Positions 7,632-16,594 of a DNA stretch of 22,306 bases are shown here, piece after piece; position 1 is the first letter of the stretch, and every line of letters starts with the position of its first letter. This stretch comes from Ignavibacteriales bacterium UBA6490. GTDB taxonomy: Bacteria > Bacteroidota > Ignavibacteria > Ignavibacteriales > Ignavibacteriaceae. The stretch covers positions 1 to 22,306 of the forward strand of contig DJMM01000056.1 in NCBI GenBank assembly GCA_002435365.1, written 5' to 3'. The translations under genes and the position numbers were made by a program. The notes under the pieces were generated by a model. The model was given only the letters and a program-made list of their open reading frames with translations, had not been told where the DNA came from and searched no databases.

Positions 7632-10421
7632 ATGAAGAACGCAGATAAGCTTAATTTTATAAAATCTCATTTATTCCGTCAGCTGATAACATTGGTTGCT
7701 TTTTTTTCAGTTTCAGTGTTTGCAGGAACAACAGGTAAAATTTCCGGTAACATTACGGATGAGCAGACCGGGGAGCCTGTTATTGGTGCAAATGTTATTC
7801 TGGAAGGAACATATCTTGGGGCGGCTTGCGATATTGATGGTTATTTTTCAATCAGCAATATCCCCCCCGGAGAATATAGAGTAATTATTAGTGCAGTTGG
7901 TTACCAGAAAGTAATTGTTGAAAAAGTTCTGGTAAAAATTGACTTAACAACAAATCTTGATATGAAACTCAACAGCACTGCAATAAAATTAGGCGAGGAT
8001 GTAATTGTTGTTGCACAAAGACCTCTGGTTCAAAAAGATCTTACTTCAACTTCTGTTACAATATCATCGGACGATATAAAAATGATGCCTGTTGAAAGTG
8101 TTGGTCAGATAGTTAATCTGCAGGCCGGTGTAATTGACGGTCACTTCAGGGGCGGTAGATCAAATGATGTTGCTTACCTGATCGACGGAATTGCAGTGAC
8201 CGATGCATTCAACGGCGGTTTCGGGGTGCAGGTTGAAAACAGCTCCATAAAACAGATGGAAGTAATAAGCGGAACGTTTAATGCCGAATACGGACAGGCT
8301 CTTTCCGGAGTTGTAAATATAGTAACACAAGGGGGTTCGGATAAATTCGAGGGCTATGTAACCGGATACATCGGCAATTATTTTACAACTCATAAAAATA
8401 TTTTCAGAAATCTTGATGTTGTAGGCCGGATTGCCCAGAAGAACGTGCAGGTTACCTACAGCGGGCCTGTCAAGCCTGTCAGCAATCTTTATTTCTTTTT
8501 AACAGGCAGGTACTATCAGAATGAGGGACATCTTTACGGCCAAAGAGTTTTTAATACCACCGATGATGTTCCGTTTTTTCCTAACCCTTCTGACAATACT
8601 TTCTGGATACCCAGAAATACCGGGGATTCGGCATACGTTGCGATGAACCCGGAGTTGAAATATTCCTTTAACGGTAAATTAACATACGCGCTGCCTGCGT
8701 TTTCTATTACCTACAGCTCATTCTGGGATAAAAATGAAAACCGTTACTATGATCATGCCTGGTCACTAAATCCTGAAGGGATAATGACGCATTACCGTAC
8801 GAATATGATCCACACTCTTCAGTTTGCGCATTATCCTAATTCCGATACATATCAGACTTTAAAATTTTCAGCTAATTTTTATGATTATAAAGGCTATCTT
8901 TATCCGGATGCTCCGGTTGATTCATTGAATCCTTACGGAATTGATCCAAGATATATGAATCCAGACCAGGGCGCTTCTTCTTCTTCATATACTTTCAGAC
9001 AGGGCGGCACTCAGGGGGGACGATATAAACGGTATACCAATACATTTATTGGTCAATGGTCTTTATCTTCCCAGATAAGCAAAGAACATAAAATCGGAGT
9101 TGGTCTGGAGGGAAGATATTATGATATATACAGCATGAATAAAAATGTTATCAATCTTACGGACGGACAGCTCGACACCCTGACGAATAATGAAATATTT
9201 ACCCCAGGTTATACAGATTTAGGCAAGATAACCGATCAAGGGTCCTTTATAGAGTATAGACGGAATCCCATTGAGTTTTCTGCATATATTCAGGACAAGA
9301 TGGAATACGATATAATGATAATCAATGCCGGTGTAAGATTTGATTACTTCAACTCGCAGAGTTCACTTCCCGCTGATCTTAAGAATCCGCGCCGTAACAG
9401 ATTATATCCGGGAGCAGTTGAAGACCCCAACAATCCGGGTACTTATGTTTTGGAAATGAAAAAGGCCAATGCAAAATTTCAGGTCAGTCCCCGTCTCGGT
9501 GCATCATTTCCAATAACCGATAAAGGGATAATAAGATTTTCATATGGTCATTTCTTCAAAATTCCTTCATTCGAAAACCTCTACTCCAATCCTGATTTTT
9601 TTGTGCAGGCAGGCAATTCGCTTTCGTCAACTACCGGTAATCCGGATCTGAATGCAGAAAAGAATATTATCTATGAAATTGGGTTGCAGCAGGTACTATT
9701 CGAAAATTTTGCTCTTAATTTCTCTGTTTACTACCGGGATATAAGAAACTGGCTGGGAATGGAAATTATTAATACTTATGAAGGATTCAAGTATGCAAGG
9801 TATATAAACAGGGATTACGCAAATGTAAAAGGATTTATACTTTCGTTTGACAAAAGGTTCGCTGATTATTTCGGAGCAAAAATTGATTATACTTTCCAGA
9901 TTGCACGAGGAAATGCTTCTGATCCAAGGGCTGTATACAATAATAACCAGACAAATCCACCCATCGAAGAGACTAAAAGCGTAGTTCCGCTGGACTGGGA
10001 TCAGAGACATACACTTAACGCCTCTGTTAATTTCGGAATCCCCGGTGACTGGACTGTCGGTTTTATTCTACAATACGGATCAGGGCAGCCTTATACGGAA
10101 GACATTAGGGTATCCCAGGGCGTTAGGTTTGAAAATGGAGGTATAAAACCCACGTTTTATAATGTTGATATGAGAGCAGAAAAAGTGTTCAGTTTATACG
10201 GACTTTCCATAAACACGTATTTAATGATCTACAATCTGCTGGATATTAAAAATGAGTTCGGTGTTTATTCCTGGTCCGGACGAGCTAATGTTGACCTGAA
10301 TGCCCAGTATTTTAAACAAAGCGATATTATTGGTGTTAATACTATCGAACAGTACGTGAACAATCCCGGAATGTATTCTACCCCCAGGGAGGTACGTGTG
10401 GGGCTGGGATTTATGTTTTGA
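7632..10421 (+). CDS. TonB-dependent outer-membrane receptor with carboxypeptidase-regulatory-like N-domain
   Basis: A 929-residue outer-membrane transporter that uses TonB energy to bring substrate into the periplasm. After a signal peptide (about 1-31) comes a CarboxypepD_reg-like beta-sandwich (about 34-112; TGEPVIGANVILEGTYLG, then GYFSI). A TonB-box-like EDVIVVA follows at 122-128. The plug domain (about 130-235) includes RGGRSNDVAYLIDGI and NAEYGQALSGVVNIVTQGG. The rest is a 22-strand-type barrel ending in GLGFMF, with the terminal aromatic residue that BAM recognises. This layout is shared with SusC-like receptors, but no SusD gene follows; the next gene is a large Asp-rich secreted protein. 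It is the first gene of a three-gene operon with 20- and 13-nt gaps. An AGG 8 nt before the ATG is the only ribosome-site hint. The substrate, probably a glucan oligosaccharide, is inferred from neighbours. Confidence 0.93.
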   Translation: MKNADKLNFIKSHLFRQLITLVAFFSVSVFAGTTGKISGNITDEQTGEPVIGANVILEGTYLGAACDIDGYFSISNIPPGEYRVIISAVGYQKVIVEKVLVKIDLTTNLDMKLNSTAIKLGEDVIVVAQRPLVQKDLTSTSVTISSDDIKMMPVESVGQIVNLQAGVIDGHFRGGRSNDVAYLIDGIAVTDAFNGGFGVQVENSSIKQMEVISGTFNAEYGQALSGVVNIVTQGGSDKFEGYVTGYIGNYFTTHKNIFRNLDVVGRIAQKNVQVTYSGPVKPVSNLYFFLTGRYYQNEGHLYGQRVFNTTDDVPFFPNPSDNTFWIPRNTGDSAYVAMNPELKYSFNGKLTYALPAFSITYSSFWDKNENRYYDHAWSLNPEGIMTHYRTNMIHTLQFAHYPNSDTYQTLKFSANFYDYKGYLYPDAPVDSLNPYGIDPRYMNPDQGASSSSYTFRQGGTQGGRYKRYTNTFIGQWSLSSQISKEHKIGVGLEGRYYDIYSMNKNVINLTDGQLDTLTNNEIFTPGYTDLGKITDQGSFIEYRRNPIEFSAYIQDKMEYDIMIINAGVRFDYFNSQSSLPADLKNPRRNRLYPGAVEDPNNPGTYVLEMKKANAKFQVSPRLGASFPITDKGIIRFSYGHFFKIPSFENLYSNPDFFVQAGNSLSSTTGNPDLNAEKNIIYEIGLQQVLFENFALNFSVYYRDIRNWLGMEIINTYEGFKYARYINRDYANVKGFILSFDKRFADYFGAKIDYTFQIARGNASDPRAVYNNNQTNPPIEETKSVVPLDWDQRHTLNASVNFGIPGDWTVGFILQYGSGQPYTEDIRVSQGVRFENGGIKPTFYNVDMRAEKVFSLYGLSINTYLMIYNLLDIKNEFGVYSWSGRANVDLNAQYFKQSDIIGVNTIEQYVNNPGMYSTPREVRVGLGFMF

Positions 10422-10441
10422 GATTTTAACCGGAGATAATA

Positions 10442-13400
10442 ATGTTAAAGAAAATATTTTTATTGCTGATAATCATAAGTGTTTCTGATTTACTGTTTCC
10501 GCAGGTTAGCAGCCAAATCCAGAGATATAGAAATGAACCCAAGGGTAATATCGAGTATAGAAGAGAAGGTATTATGGATGGGAATCAGATCAGAACTCTT
10601 TTCTATAATAATGGTGAGGTTGGTCAATGGCCTTATCAGCCTAGTGGTGAATGGCCTAAAGGGACAGGACATTCCTATCTCGATGGTGTTGCAGTGCTTA
10701 TATCAACTGAAATTAAAGCACCCGGAAACGGGGCACTTATCCACCCGCTGCAGACTTCATACAGGGAATGGATGGATAAAGATCCGACTACCGGAGTTCT
10801 CTGGGGTCTTGAACCGGTTCCCGGATATTTTAATGAGAACCAGGTTAATGAATACCCGCTGGAGAAACCTACTGCAGCTATTAATACCAACCCCCACAGT
10901 TGGCCTAAAACCTGGCCTGCAGCACTTGATCTTACACCCGCATGGGATGGATTCTGGTATGGCTATTTCGGCCGAGGTGTAAATAACTCGGACTTTGAAA
11001 CATTTTTTGTGATGGATGATTCGAAAGACGGTGAATGGTCAAGAGGGCCCTTTAATTATAATCCCCTCGCATCAGATCTTGACAGAAAGGGGATCGGATT
11101 AAGAGTCGAAGTAAGAGGATTCCAGTGGTCACACGTTCTTGCAGAAGATATTATTTTCTGGCACTATGATATTGTTAACCTCTCAGACTTCGATTATCCT
11201 AAAACTTTTTTTGGCTTTTACACTGACTGCGGGGTGGGTGGTACGGATGACTCGGAAGACGATAACGCCTCCTTTGACAAAATACTTGATCTGACCTATT
11301 GCTTTGATGATGATGGATTAGGTGTTCCCAACAACTGGAAAACAGGTTATTACGGCTATGCATATCTTGAAAGTCCTGGTAACGGAACAAATGGAATAAA
11401 CGATGATGATGATGCCGACATATTCGGTGTTCCTATGATTGATGAAAGAAGGGATGACGGCATCGATAATGATAAGGACTGGATAAGTTATGCTGATTTA
11501 AATTCAAATGGTAAATGGGATGCTGAGAATAATGAGCCATTAAATGATGATCTTGGAAAAGATGGAGTTGGACCATTTGACAGACAGTATTCCGGACCTG
11601 ATGAAGGAGAAGGAGACGGACTTCCGACTGACGGTGAGCCAAATTTTGACAAAACAGATAAAGACGAATCAGATCAGATCGGATTAACTGCTGTATCGAT
11701 ATACAGATTGGGACAAGGAGGAACCGGAGGCGGCTGGGCAAAAGATGATGAATCAATGTGGCTGAAAATGAGTTCGGCTGTGTTCGATACTGCTCTGCAA
11801 CGGGCAAATATTTCAATGGTTTTTGCTTCCGGTGCTTTTCCGTTATACCAGGGATTAAGAGAAAGATTCTCAATGGCGCTTCTGTTCGGTGAAAACCTTG
11901 AGGATATCATCTTTAACAAGGAAACTGTACAGGAAATTTACAATGCTAATTATAATTTCTCAAAGCCCCCGCTAAAACCCATACTAACAGCAGTACCGGG
12001 TGATGAAAAAGTGTTTCTATACTGGGATAACCTTGCAGAGCAATCACGTGATGCTTTTATGGGATTTGAAAACAATGATCCAACCCAGGGAGCTAAAAAG
12101 GATTTTGAAGGTTATATGATATATCGCAGTACAGAGGCTGAGTTCAATGATATAAAAGTAATAACTGACTCAAAGGGTTCGCCAATGTATTGGAAGCCTA
12201 TAGCCCGTTATGATTTAAAGGACAGCATATCCGGGCCTGATCCTGTGGGAATTAACGGTGCCCACTTCTGGAGAGGCGACAATACCGGCCTGAGGTATTC
12301 ATACATTGATACTGATGTTCAAAATGGACAAAGATACTATTATGCGTGTGTTTCTTATGATATGGGTGATCCAAACAGAGGTACCAAAGGCTTGCAGCCT
12401 TCTGAATGCACCAAAATCATATCAGAAGATTTTTCCGGTACAGTAAAGTTTATTGATGTTAATTGCGCTGTAGTCACCCCTAATGCTCCCGTCGCCGGCT
12501 ATAAAGCGCCTGAAATTAAGGGGAGTCAAAAACAGGTTAGTTCGGGAGTCGGTTCAGGAAGAATAGAGGTAAGTGTTCTGAATCCTGGAGAAATTCTAGA
12601 CGGAGCGGAATATAAAATATTATTCAAGTCTTCCAGTGTTTATCCCAAATACAAAACATTATCTTATGACGTAATAAGAACATTTAATGCCCTAACCGAC
12701 ACCATTATGCTGAGTATAGATTCATCATACTTTGGCGCCGACAGGATTGGCCAGCCTTTCGATGGCATGGCTATAACCGTTTTAAATGATACATCTGTAA
12801 CAATCATCGATTCCTTAACCGGCTGGATGACTGATCCCAAAAGCAATCTGTTGATGTTCGTGTTACCGGACCCGACTGCGGTTAGAGGAATACCATGGCC
12901 GGCAGATTATGAAGTCAGGTTTGCGGATACTCCGCAGGACACCTGCTACTTAAGTTCACCGCCGTTATATCGTAAATTTCCCATTAATTTTAAGGTGTGG
13001 AATAAAACTGAAGGAAAATTCTCAAAGGTAGCTGTTAAAGACAATGACGGTTCTCTGAATTTAAGTCTGGGTGATCAGATTCAAATACTTGAATTTCAGG
13101 GTGATATGACTGTTGCCAATCTCAGATTTGCTTGGAATATTACTTATGATCATCCTTTCAACCCAAATGAAGATCCGGTTTATCCCGCTAACGGCGACAA
13201 ATTCCAGATTACAACCCGCAAGGCTTTCAAGACCGGAGATTATTTTGTTTATTCAACTATTCCGGTACAGGTAGATAAATTACTTGCAAAAAGCGAGCTC
13301 TCAAGAATTGATGTTGTACCCAACCCTTATCTTGGTGCCGCCACCTGGGAAAGAAGAAATCTTAACTCTACCGGTCGTGGAGAAAGAAAGATAGATTTTA

Positions 13401-13612
13401 TAAATCTTCCTTCTGAATGCACTGTTCGTATATATACCATAACCGGGGCTTTAATTAAAACACTTCATAAAGAATCGGTTTTTGGAGATGGATCCCTTTC
13501 ATGGAATCTTGTTACCGAAGATGGTATGGACGCTGCATATGGAGTTTATGTTTATCACGTCGATGCACCGGGAATTGGTACTCATATCGGCAAATTTGCT
13601 TTAATAAAATAG
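10442..13612 (+). CDS. Large Asp-rich secreted protein paired with TonB receptor; function unknown
   Basis: A 1056-residue protein I cannot assign to a characterised family. Visible parts in order: a signal peptide (about 1-25); an aromatic-rich N-terminal region (about 25-300, with AWDGFWYGYFGRG and FWHYDIVNLSD); an Asp/Asn/Gly-rich stretch (about 260-415) with calcium-loop-like runs such as DLNSNGKWD and GINDDDDAD; a fibronectin type III-like domain (about 513-663, ending with the RYYYACVSYD strand); further beta-rich sequence; and a C-terminal domain (about 955-1056) opening VVPNPYLG and ending GVYVYHVDAPGIGTHIGKFALIK-like strands, which resembles a divergent T9SS type A sorting domain. 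A GGAG 6 nt before the ATG supports the start. Its place between receptor and PorV-like gene suggests an outer-surface partner of the receptor, filling the position SusD holds in classical systems. No resemblance to SusD (TPR-like, lipoprotein) is seen. Confidence 0.85.
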   Translation: MLKKIFLLLIIISVSDLLFPQVSSQIQRYRNEPKGNIEYRREGIMDGNQIRTLFYNNGEVGQWPYQPSGEWPKGTGHSYLDGVAVLISTEIKAPGNGALIHPLQTSYREWMDKDPTTGVLWGLEPVPGYFNENQVNEYPLEKPTAAINTNPHSWPKTWPAALDLTPAWDGFWYGYFGRGVNNSDFETFFVMDDSKDGEWSRGPFNYNPLASDLDRKGIGLRVEVRGFQWSHVLAEDIIFWHYDIVNLSDFDYPKTFFGFYTDCGVGGTDDSEDDNASFDKILDLTYCFDDDGLGVPNNWKTGYYGYAYLESPGNGTNGINDDDDADIFGVPMIDERRDDGIDNDKDWISYADLNSNGKWDAENNEPLNDDLGKDGVGPFDRQYSGPDEGEGDGLPTDGEPNFDKTDKDESDQIGLTAVSIYRLGQGGTGGGWAKDDESMWLKMSSAVFDTALQRANISMVFASGAFPLYQGLRERFSMALLFGENLEDIIFNKETVQEIYNANYNFSKPPLKPILTAVPGDEKVFLYWDNLAEQSRDAFMGFENNDPTQGAKKDFEGYMIYRSTEAEFNDIKVITDSKGSPMYWKPIARYDLKDSISGPDPVGINGAHFWRGDNTGLRYSYIDTDVQNGQRYYYACVSYDMGDPNRGTKGLQPSECTKIISEDFSGTVKFIDVNCAVVTPNAPVAGYKAPEIKGSQKQVSSGVGSGRIEVSVLNPGEILDGAEYKILFKSSSVYPKYKTLSYDVIRTFNALTDTIMLSIDSSYFGADRIGQPFDGMAITVLNDTSVTIIDSLTGWMTDPKSNLLMFVLPDPTAVRGIPWPADYEVRFADTPQDTCYLSSPPLYRKFPINFKVWNKTEGKFSKVAVKDNDGSLNLSLGDQIQILEFQGDMTVANLRFAWNITYDHPFNPNEDPVYPANGDKFQITTRKAFKTGDYFVYSTIPVQVDKLLAKSELSRIDVVPNPYLGAATWERRNLNSTGRGERKIDFINLPSECTVRIYTITGALIKTLHKESVFGDGSLSWNLVTEDGMDAAYGVYVYHVDAPGIGTHIGKFALIK

Positions 13613-13625
13613 CGGAGATACTGAG

Positions 13626-14678
13626 ATGAAAAATATAACAATAAAAATTTTATTAGTAATGAGCTTGGCTTTTCCGCAAGTTTCAGCACAGGGATTTGTT
13701 TCCAATGTTTCTAAAAAAGGAACAACCGCAGCACCATTTTTATCAATCGGACAAAGTGCGCGCGCGATCGGAATGGGAAGCGCTTTTGTGGGTGCCGTGA
13801 ATGATATAAGTTCGATTTACTGGAATCCCGCCGGTCTTACAAAGGCAAAAGGCGTAAATGTTATCTTTGATCATACCATGTGGATTGCAGATATCAAGTA
13901 TAATTTTTTTGCCGCCAGTTATAACCTGGGAGATATAGGTACCGTTGGTATTAGCTATACCGGTTCTGATATCGGAGAAATGCGTGTCACAACTATTGCT
14001 AAGCCTACTGGTACCGGTGAAACATTCTCAGCTACCCAGGCAGCATTCAGCCTGGCTTATGCAATTCAATTGACTGATAATTTTTCAATTGGCTTCAATC
14101 CCAAGTTCATTTATGAAGGAATTTGGAAAATGAGCGCGAGTGCATTTGCTATCGATTTGGGTGTTCAATATGTTACACCATTTGACGAAGCTATTCTGGC
14201 AATGTCAATTTCTAATTTCGGATCCTCGATGCAGCTTCTGGGAAATTCCAACCTTGTTCTTCACGACCTTGATCCCGGAAGCACAGGTAATAATGGAGAT
14301 ATTCCGGCTTATCTTGAGACAAACTCATGGGCTTTGCCCTTAAATTTCAGGGTTGGCGTTGCTTATGCTCCGATTCGTTCTGAAATGCACAATGTTATCA
14401 TTGCGGTCGACGCGATACACCCAAGTGATAACTATGAAAGTCTGAATCTTGGTGCAGAATATTCCTTCAACGAAGTAGTATTCATCAGAGGCGGATACAA
14501 GTCGGCTCAGAATTTGTTAAAGAAATTCTCCCAAAAAGATTCCGAAGAGACCTTTGCCCTGGGGTTTGGATTACAGCAGCAGCTGATCGGAAACCTTGTG
14601 CTTAAACTCGACTACGCATATCAGGATTTTGGAAGGTTCTCTGAAATACAGAAATTTTCTCTTATGGTCTCTTTTTAG
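13626..14678 (+). CDS. PorV/PorQ-family outer-membrane beta-barrel protein
   Basis: A 350-residue outer-membrane barrel of the PorV/PorQ (UPF0164-like, FadL-related) group. A signal peptide (about 1-21, ending VSAQ) is followed by the diagnostic start of the mature protein: TTAAPFLSIGQSARAIGMGSAFVGA, quoted here in parts as AAPFLSIGQSARAIG and MGSAFVGAVNDISSIYWNPAG. Alternating beta strands run to the terminal FSLMVSF, with the aromatic end typical of BAM substrates. In Porphyromonas and Flavobacterium, PorV binds the C-terminal signal of T9SS cargo and hands it on at the outer membrane. The copy here is last in the receptor operon (13-nt gap, GGAG 8 nt before ATG), so it may serve the locus's own cargo or stabilise the receptor complex. 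That specific role is inference; the family is clear. Confidence 0.88.
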   Translation: MKNITIKILLVMSLAFPQVSAQGFVSNVSKKGTTAAPFLSIGQSARAIGMGSAFVGAVNDISSIYWNPAGLTKAKGVNVIFDHTMWIADIKYNFFAASYNLGDIGTVGISYTGSDIGEMRVTTIAKPTGTGETFSATQAAFSLAYAIQLTDNFSIGFNPKFIYEGIWKMSASAFAIDLGVQYVTPFDEAILAMSISNFGSSMQLLGNSNLVLHDLDPGSTGNNGDIPAYLETNSWALPLNFRVGVAYAPIRSEMHNVIIAVDAIHPSDNYESLNLGAEYSFNEVVFIRGGYKSAQNLLKKFSQKDSEETFALGFGLQQQLIGNLVLKLDYAYQDFGRFSEIQKFSLMVSF

Positions 14679-14690
14679 TTAGTTGAGAGG

Positions 14691-14722
14691 GCTCTCTTTC
14701 TTAACCGGAGGAGAGCTTTTTT
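14691..14722 (+). terminator. Rho-independent terminator after the receptor operon
   Basis: GCTCTC (14691-14696) pairs with GAGAGC (14711-14716), extendable by a T-G pair. TTTTTT follows at 14717-14722. It starts 12 nt after the PorV-like stop codon. The 14-nt loop is longer than usual and the GH16 start is only 20 nt beyond, so some read-through into GH16 is possible. Confidence 0.78.
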
Positions 14723-14742
14723 ATTAATAATTGTGTTTAATA

Positions 14743-16560
14743 ATGATTGTTCCAAAATATTCCGTTTTACTTCTATTAACTTCTCTTATTCAAATTCCAC
14801 TATTTGCAAAAGATTATAAGGGGGCTGAATACAGGACAAAAGAAGCCTTTACCTACGGGAGATTTGAAGTAAGGATGAAATCCTCATACCGGGAAGGCAT
14901 GCTCTCATCATTCTTTACCTATTATGACGGCGGCGGCAGTGCAAGCACCTGGAATGAAATTGATATTGAGATTTTGGGACGCTACCCCGGCGATATCCAG
15001 TTTAATACTATTACACCGCCGCAAACCAATCATGTCGGTCACTTCCCGTTGACTTCATCGCCTCATGCGGATTTCCATACCTATGCTTTTGAATGGACTC
15101 CCGGGTATGTTTCCTGGTTTGTTGACGGTATAGAAGTACTGAAACAAACCGGGGCACATATTCAGACTCTGACCAGCGCCCAAAAGATTATGATGAATAT
15201 CTGGAATCCCCAATATACAAACTGGGCTGGTGTTTGGAATCCGAAAGCAGTTCCGGCCTTCGCTTTTTATGACTGGGTAAGTTACTACTCCTATACACCC
15301 GGATCCGGAAATTACGGTACCGGGAATAATTTTACTCACTCATGGACAGATGAATTTGACAGCTGGGATACTTCACGATGGGATAAAGCTACCCATACAT
15401 GGTACGGCAACGGTTGTGATTTTATACATGAGAATGCTGTGTTTCAGGATGGAAAATTAATTCTTTGCCTCACGGATGCGGTAAATACGGGTTATACTGA
15501 CTTAAAGAGCCCTTCCCTTCTGACAGCCAGAGTAGTGGGCGGAAAAGTTATTGCATACTTTTCCGAAGAACTGGATTCGTCATCAAGCCAGACTCCTTCA
15601 AATTATAATATTAACGGCGCATCAATTACTAATGCCGAGCTGCTCGCTGATCAAAAGAGCGTCAGTCTTACTGTGGAAGGATGGGACTTCTCCACATCTA
15701 AAAATTTACTTGCGATGAATATTAAGGACAGATGGCTCGTACCGAACACCATGTCTGCAAATGCAGTAACCATTATACGTCCGCAGCAATTAACTTTTCC
15801 TGTCAGGGTAAACTGCGCCGGACCAGCTTTATTAGACTACCTTGCTGACCAGGAATGGAATCACAGCGCCGAATATGGCTATCTTGATGGGAGCAGCACA
15901 ATTCATTCTTCAACCATTCAAATAAACGGAACCGAGGAGGATGAAATATTCCGCAGCGAAAAATACGGGATGGTGACTTATAAAGTGAGAATACCAAACG
16001 GCATTTATAATGTTAAACTGATGTTCGCTGAAAATTACTTTAATTCTTCCGGCAGCAGAATATTTGATGTCTATATTGAAAACGAACGTGCCATTGAAAA
16101 TCTTGATGTATATGCAGAAGTTGGGAAGAATACCGCCTGCATTTATGAAACAGAAAACATGGAAGTTAACGATGATGTCCTGGATATTTATTTTGCTGCA
16201 AAAGTAGATAATCCATTTATCAACGGTATTGTAATCACTGCGGTATCAACCGGAATAAATAATGATAATGAAATTGGCAGACCTGATTTTAAAGTTGAGC
16301 AGAACTACCCTAATCCGTTTAACGGGAAGACCATAATAAATTACTCGTTGTCGAAAGCTGATTTCCTAAGTCTGGAATTATATAATGTACTGGGAGAAAA
16401 GGTTTATTCAGAGGATCTTGGATACCTGCAGAAAGGCTCCTATAAGTACGTTATAGATTCTGCTTCACTGGGAAATAATGTGCTTTCGTCCTCCGTCTAT
16501 TTTTATGTGTTCAGAAACTCCAGCATATACGAAACCAGGAAGATGATTCTGCTTAATTAA
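14743..16560 (+). CDS. Circularly permuted GH16 beta-1,3-1,4-glucanase (lichenase type) with Ig-like, malectin-like and T9SS domains
   Basis: A 605-residue secreted endo-glucanase. After a signal peptide (1-23) the GH16 domain opens with KDYKGAEYRTKEAFTYGRFE, which in ordinary lichenases is an internal segment. The catalytic motif NEIDIE gives nucleophile E72, D74 and acid/base E76; the EIDIE spacing without an inserted residue is the lichenase type rather than the laminarinase type. The usual C-terminal strand DWVSYYSYTPG (from 177) is then followed by the usual N-terminal strand, WTDEFDSWDTSRWDK, through FQDGKLILCLTD (about 201-245). This is the permuted order known for Fibrobacter succinogenes 1,3-1,4-beta-glucanase. 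Next come an SbsA-like Ig domain (about 253-345), a malectin-like domain (about 354-500; FAENYFNSSGSRIFDVYI) and the T9SS domain (NYPNPFN at 521-527). ATG 14743 is preferred to an in-frame TTG at 14731 because it starts the signal peptide; neither has a clear ribosome site. Confidence 0.93.
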   Translation: MIVPKYSVLLLLTSLIQIPLFAKDYKGAEYRTKEAFTYGRFEVRMKSSYREGMLSSFFTYYDGGGSASTWNEIDIEILGRYPGDIQFNTITPPQTNHVGHFPLTSSPHADFHTYAFEWTPGYVSWFVDGIEVLKQTGAHIQTLTSAQKIMMNIWNPQYTNWAGVWNPKAVPAFAFYDWVSYYSYTPGSGNYGTGNNFTHSWTDEFDSWDTSRWDKATHTWYGNGCDFIHENAVFQDGKLILCLTDAVNTGYTDLKSPSLLTARVVGGKVIAYFSEELDSSSSQTPSNYNINGASITNAELLADQKSVSLTVEGWDFSTSKNLLAMNIKDRWLVPNTMSANAVTIIRPQQLTFPVRVNCAGPALLDYLADQEWNHSAEYGYLDGSSTIHSSTIQINGTEEDEIFRSEKYGMVTYKVRIPNGIYNVKLMFAENYFNSSGSRIFDVYIENERAIENLDVYAEVGKNTACIYETENMEVNDDVLDIYFAAKVDNPFINGIVITAVSTGINNDNEIGRPDFKVEQNYPNPFNGKTIINYSLSKADFLSLELYNVLGEKVYSEDLGYLQKGSYKYVIDSASLGNNVLSSSVYFYVFRNSSIYETRKMILLN

Positions 16561-16594
16561 AAGAATGCGTTTATAATAAAAACACTTTTAAATT

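Noticed and set aside
9696..10010. 104-codon minus-strand frame
   Set aside because: Antisense to the receptor barrel; no start context or family resemblance.
10479..10982. 167-codon + strand frame inside the Asp-rich protein gene
   Set aside because: Lies wholly within the real 1056-codon gene in another frame, with no ribosome site or recognisable protein features.
11433..11873. 146-codon minus-strand frame
   Set aside because: Antisense to the Asp/Gly-rich coding region; its Leu/His/Gln-rich composition is what the reverse of GAT/GAA/GGA codons gives.
10442..13612. Reading the 1056-residue protein as a SusD homologue
   Set aside because: No lipobox, no helical TPR-like pattern and roughly twice SusD length; the sequence is beta-rich with Asp-rich loops.
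14731..14742. TTG 14731 as the GH16 start
   Set aside because: It adds only four residues, has no ribosome site and the ATG at 14743 begins a standard signal peptide.
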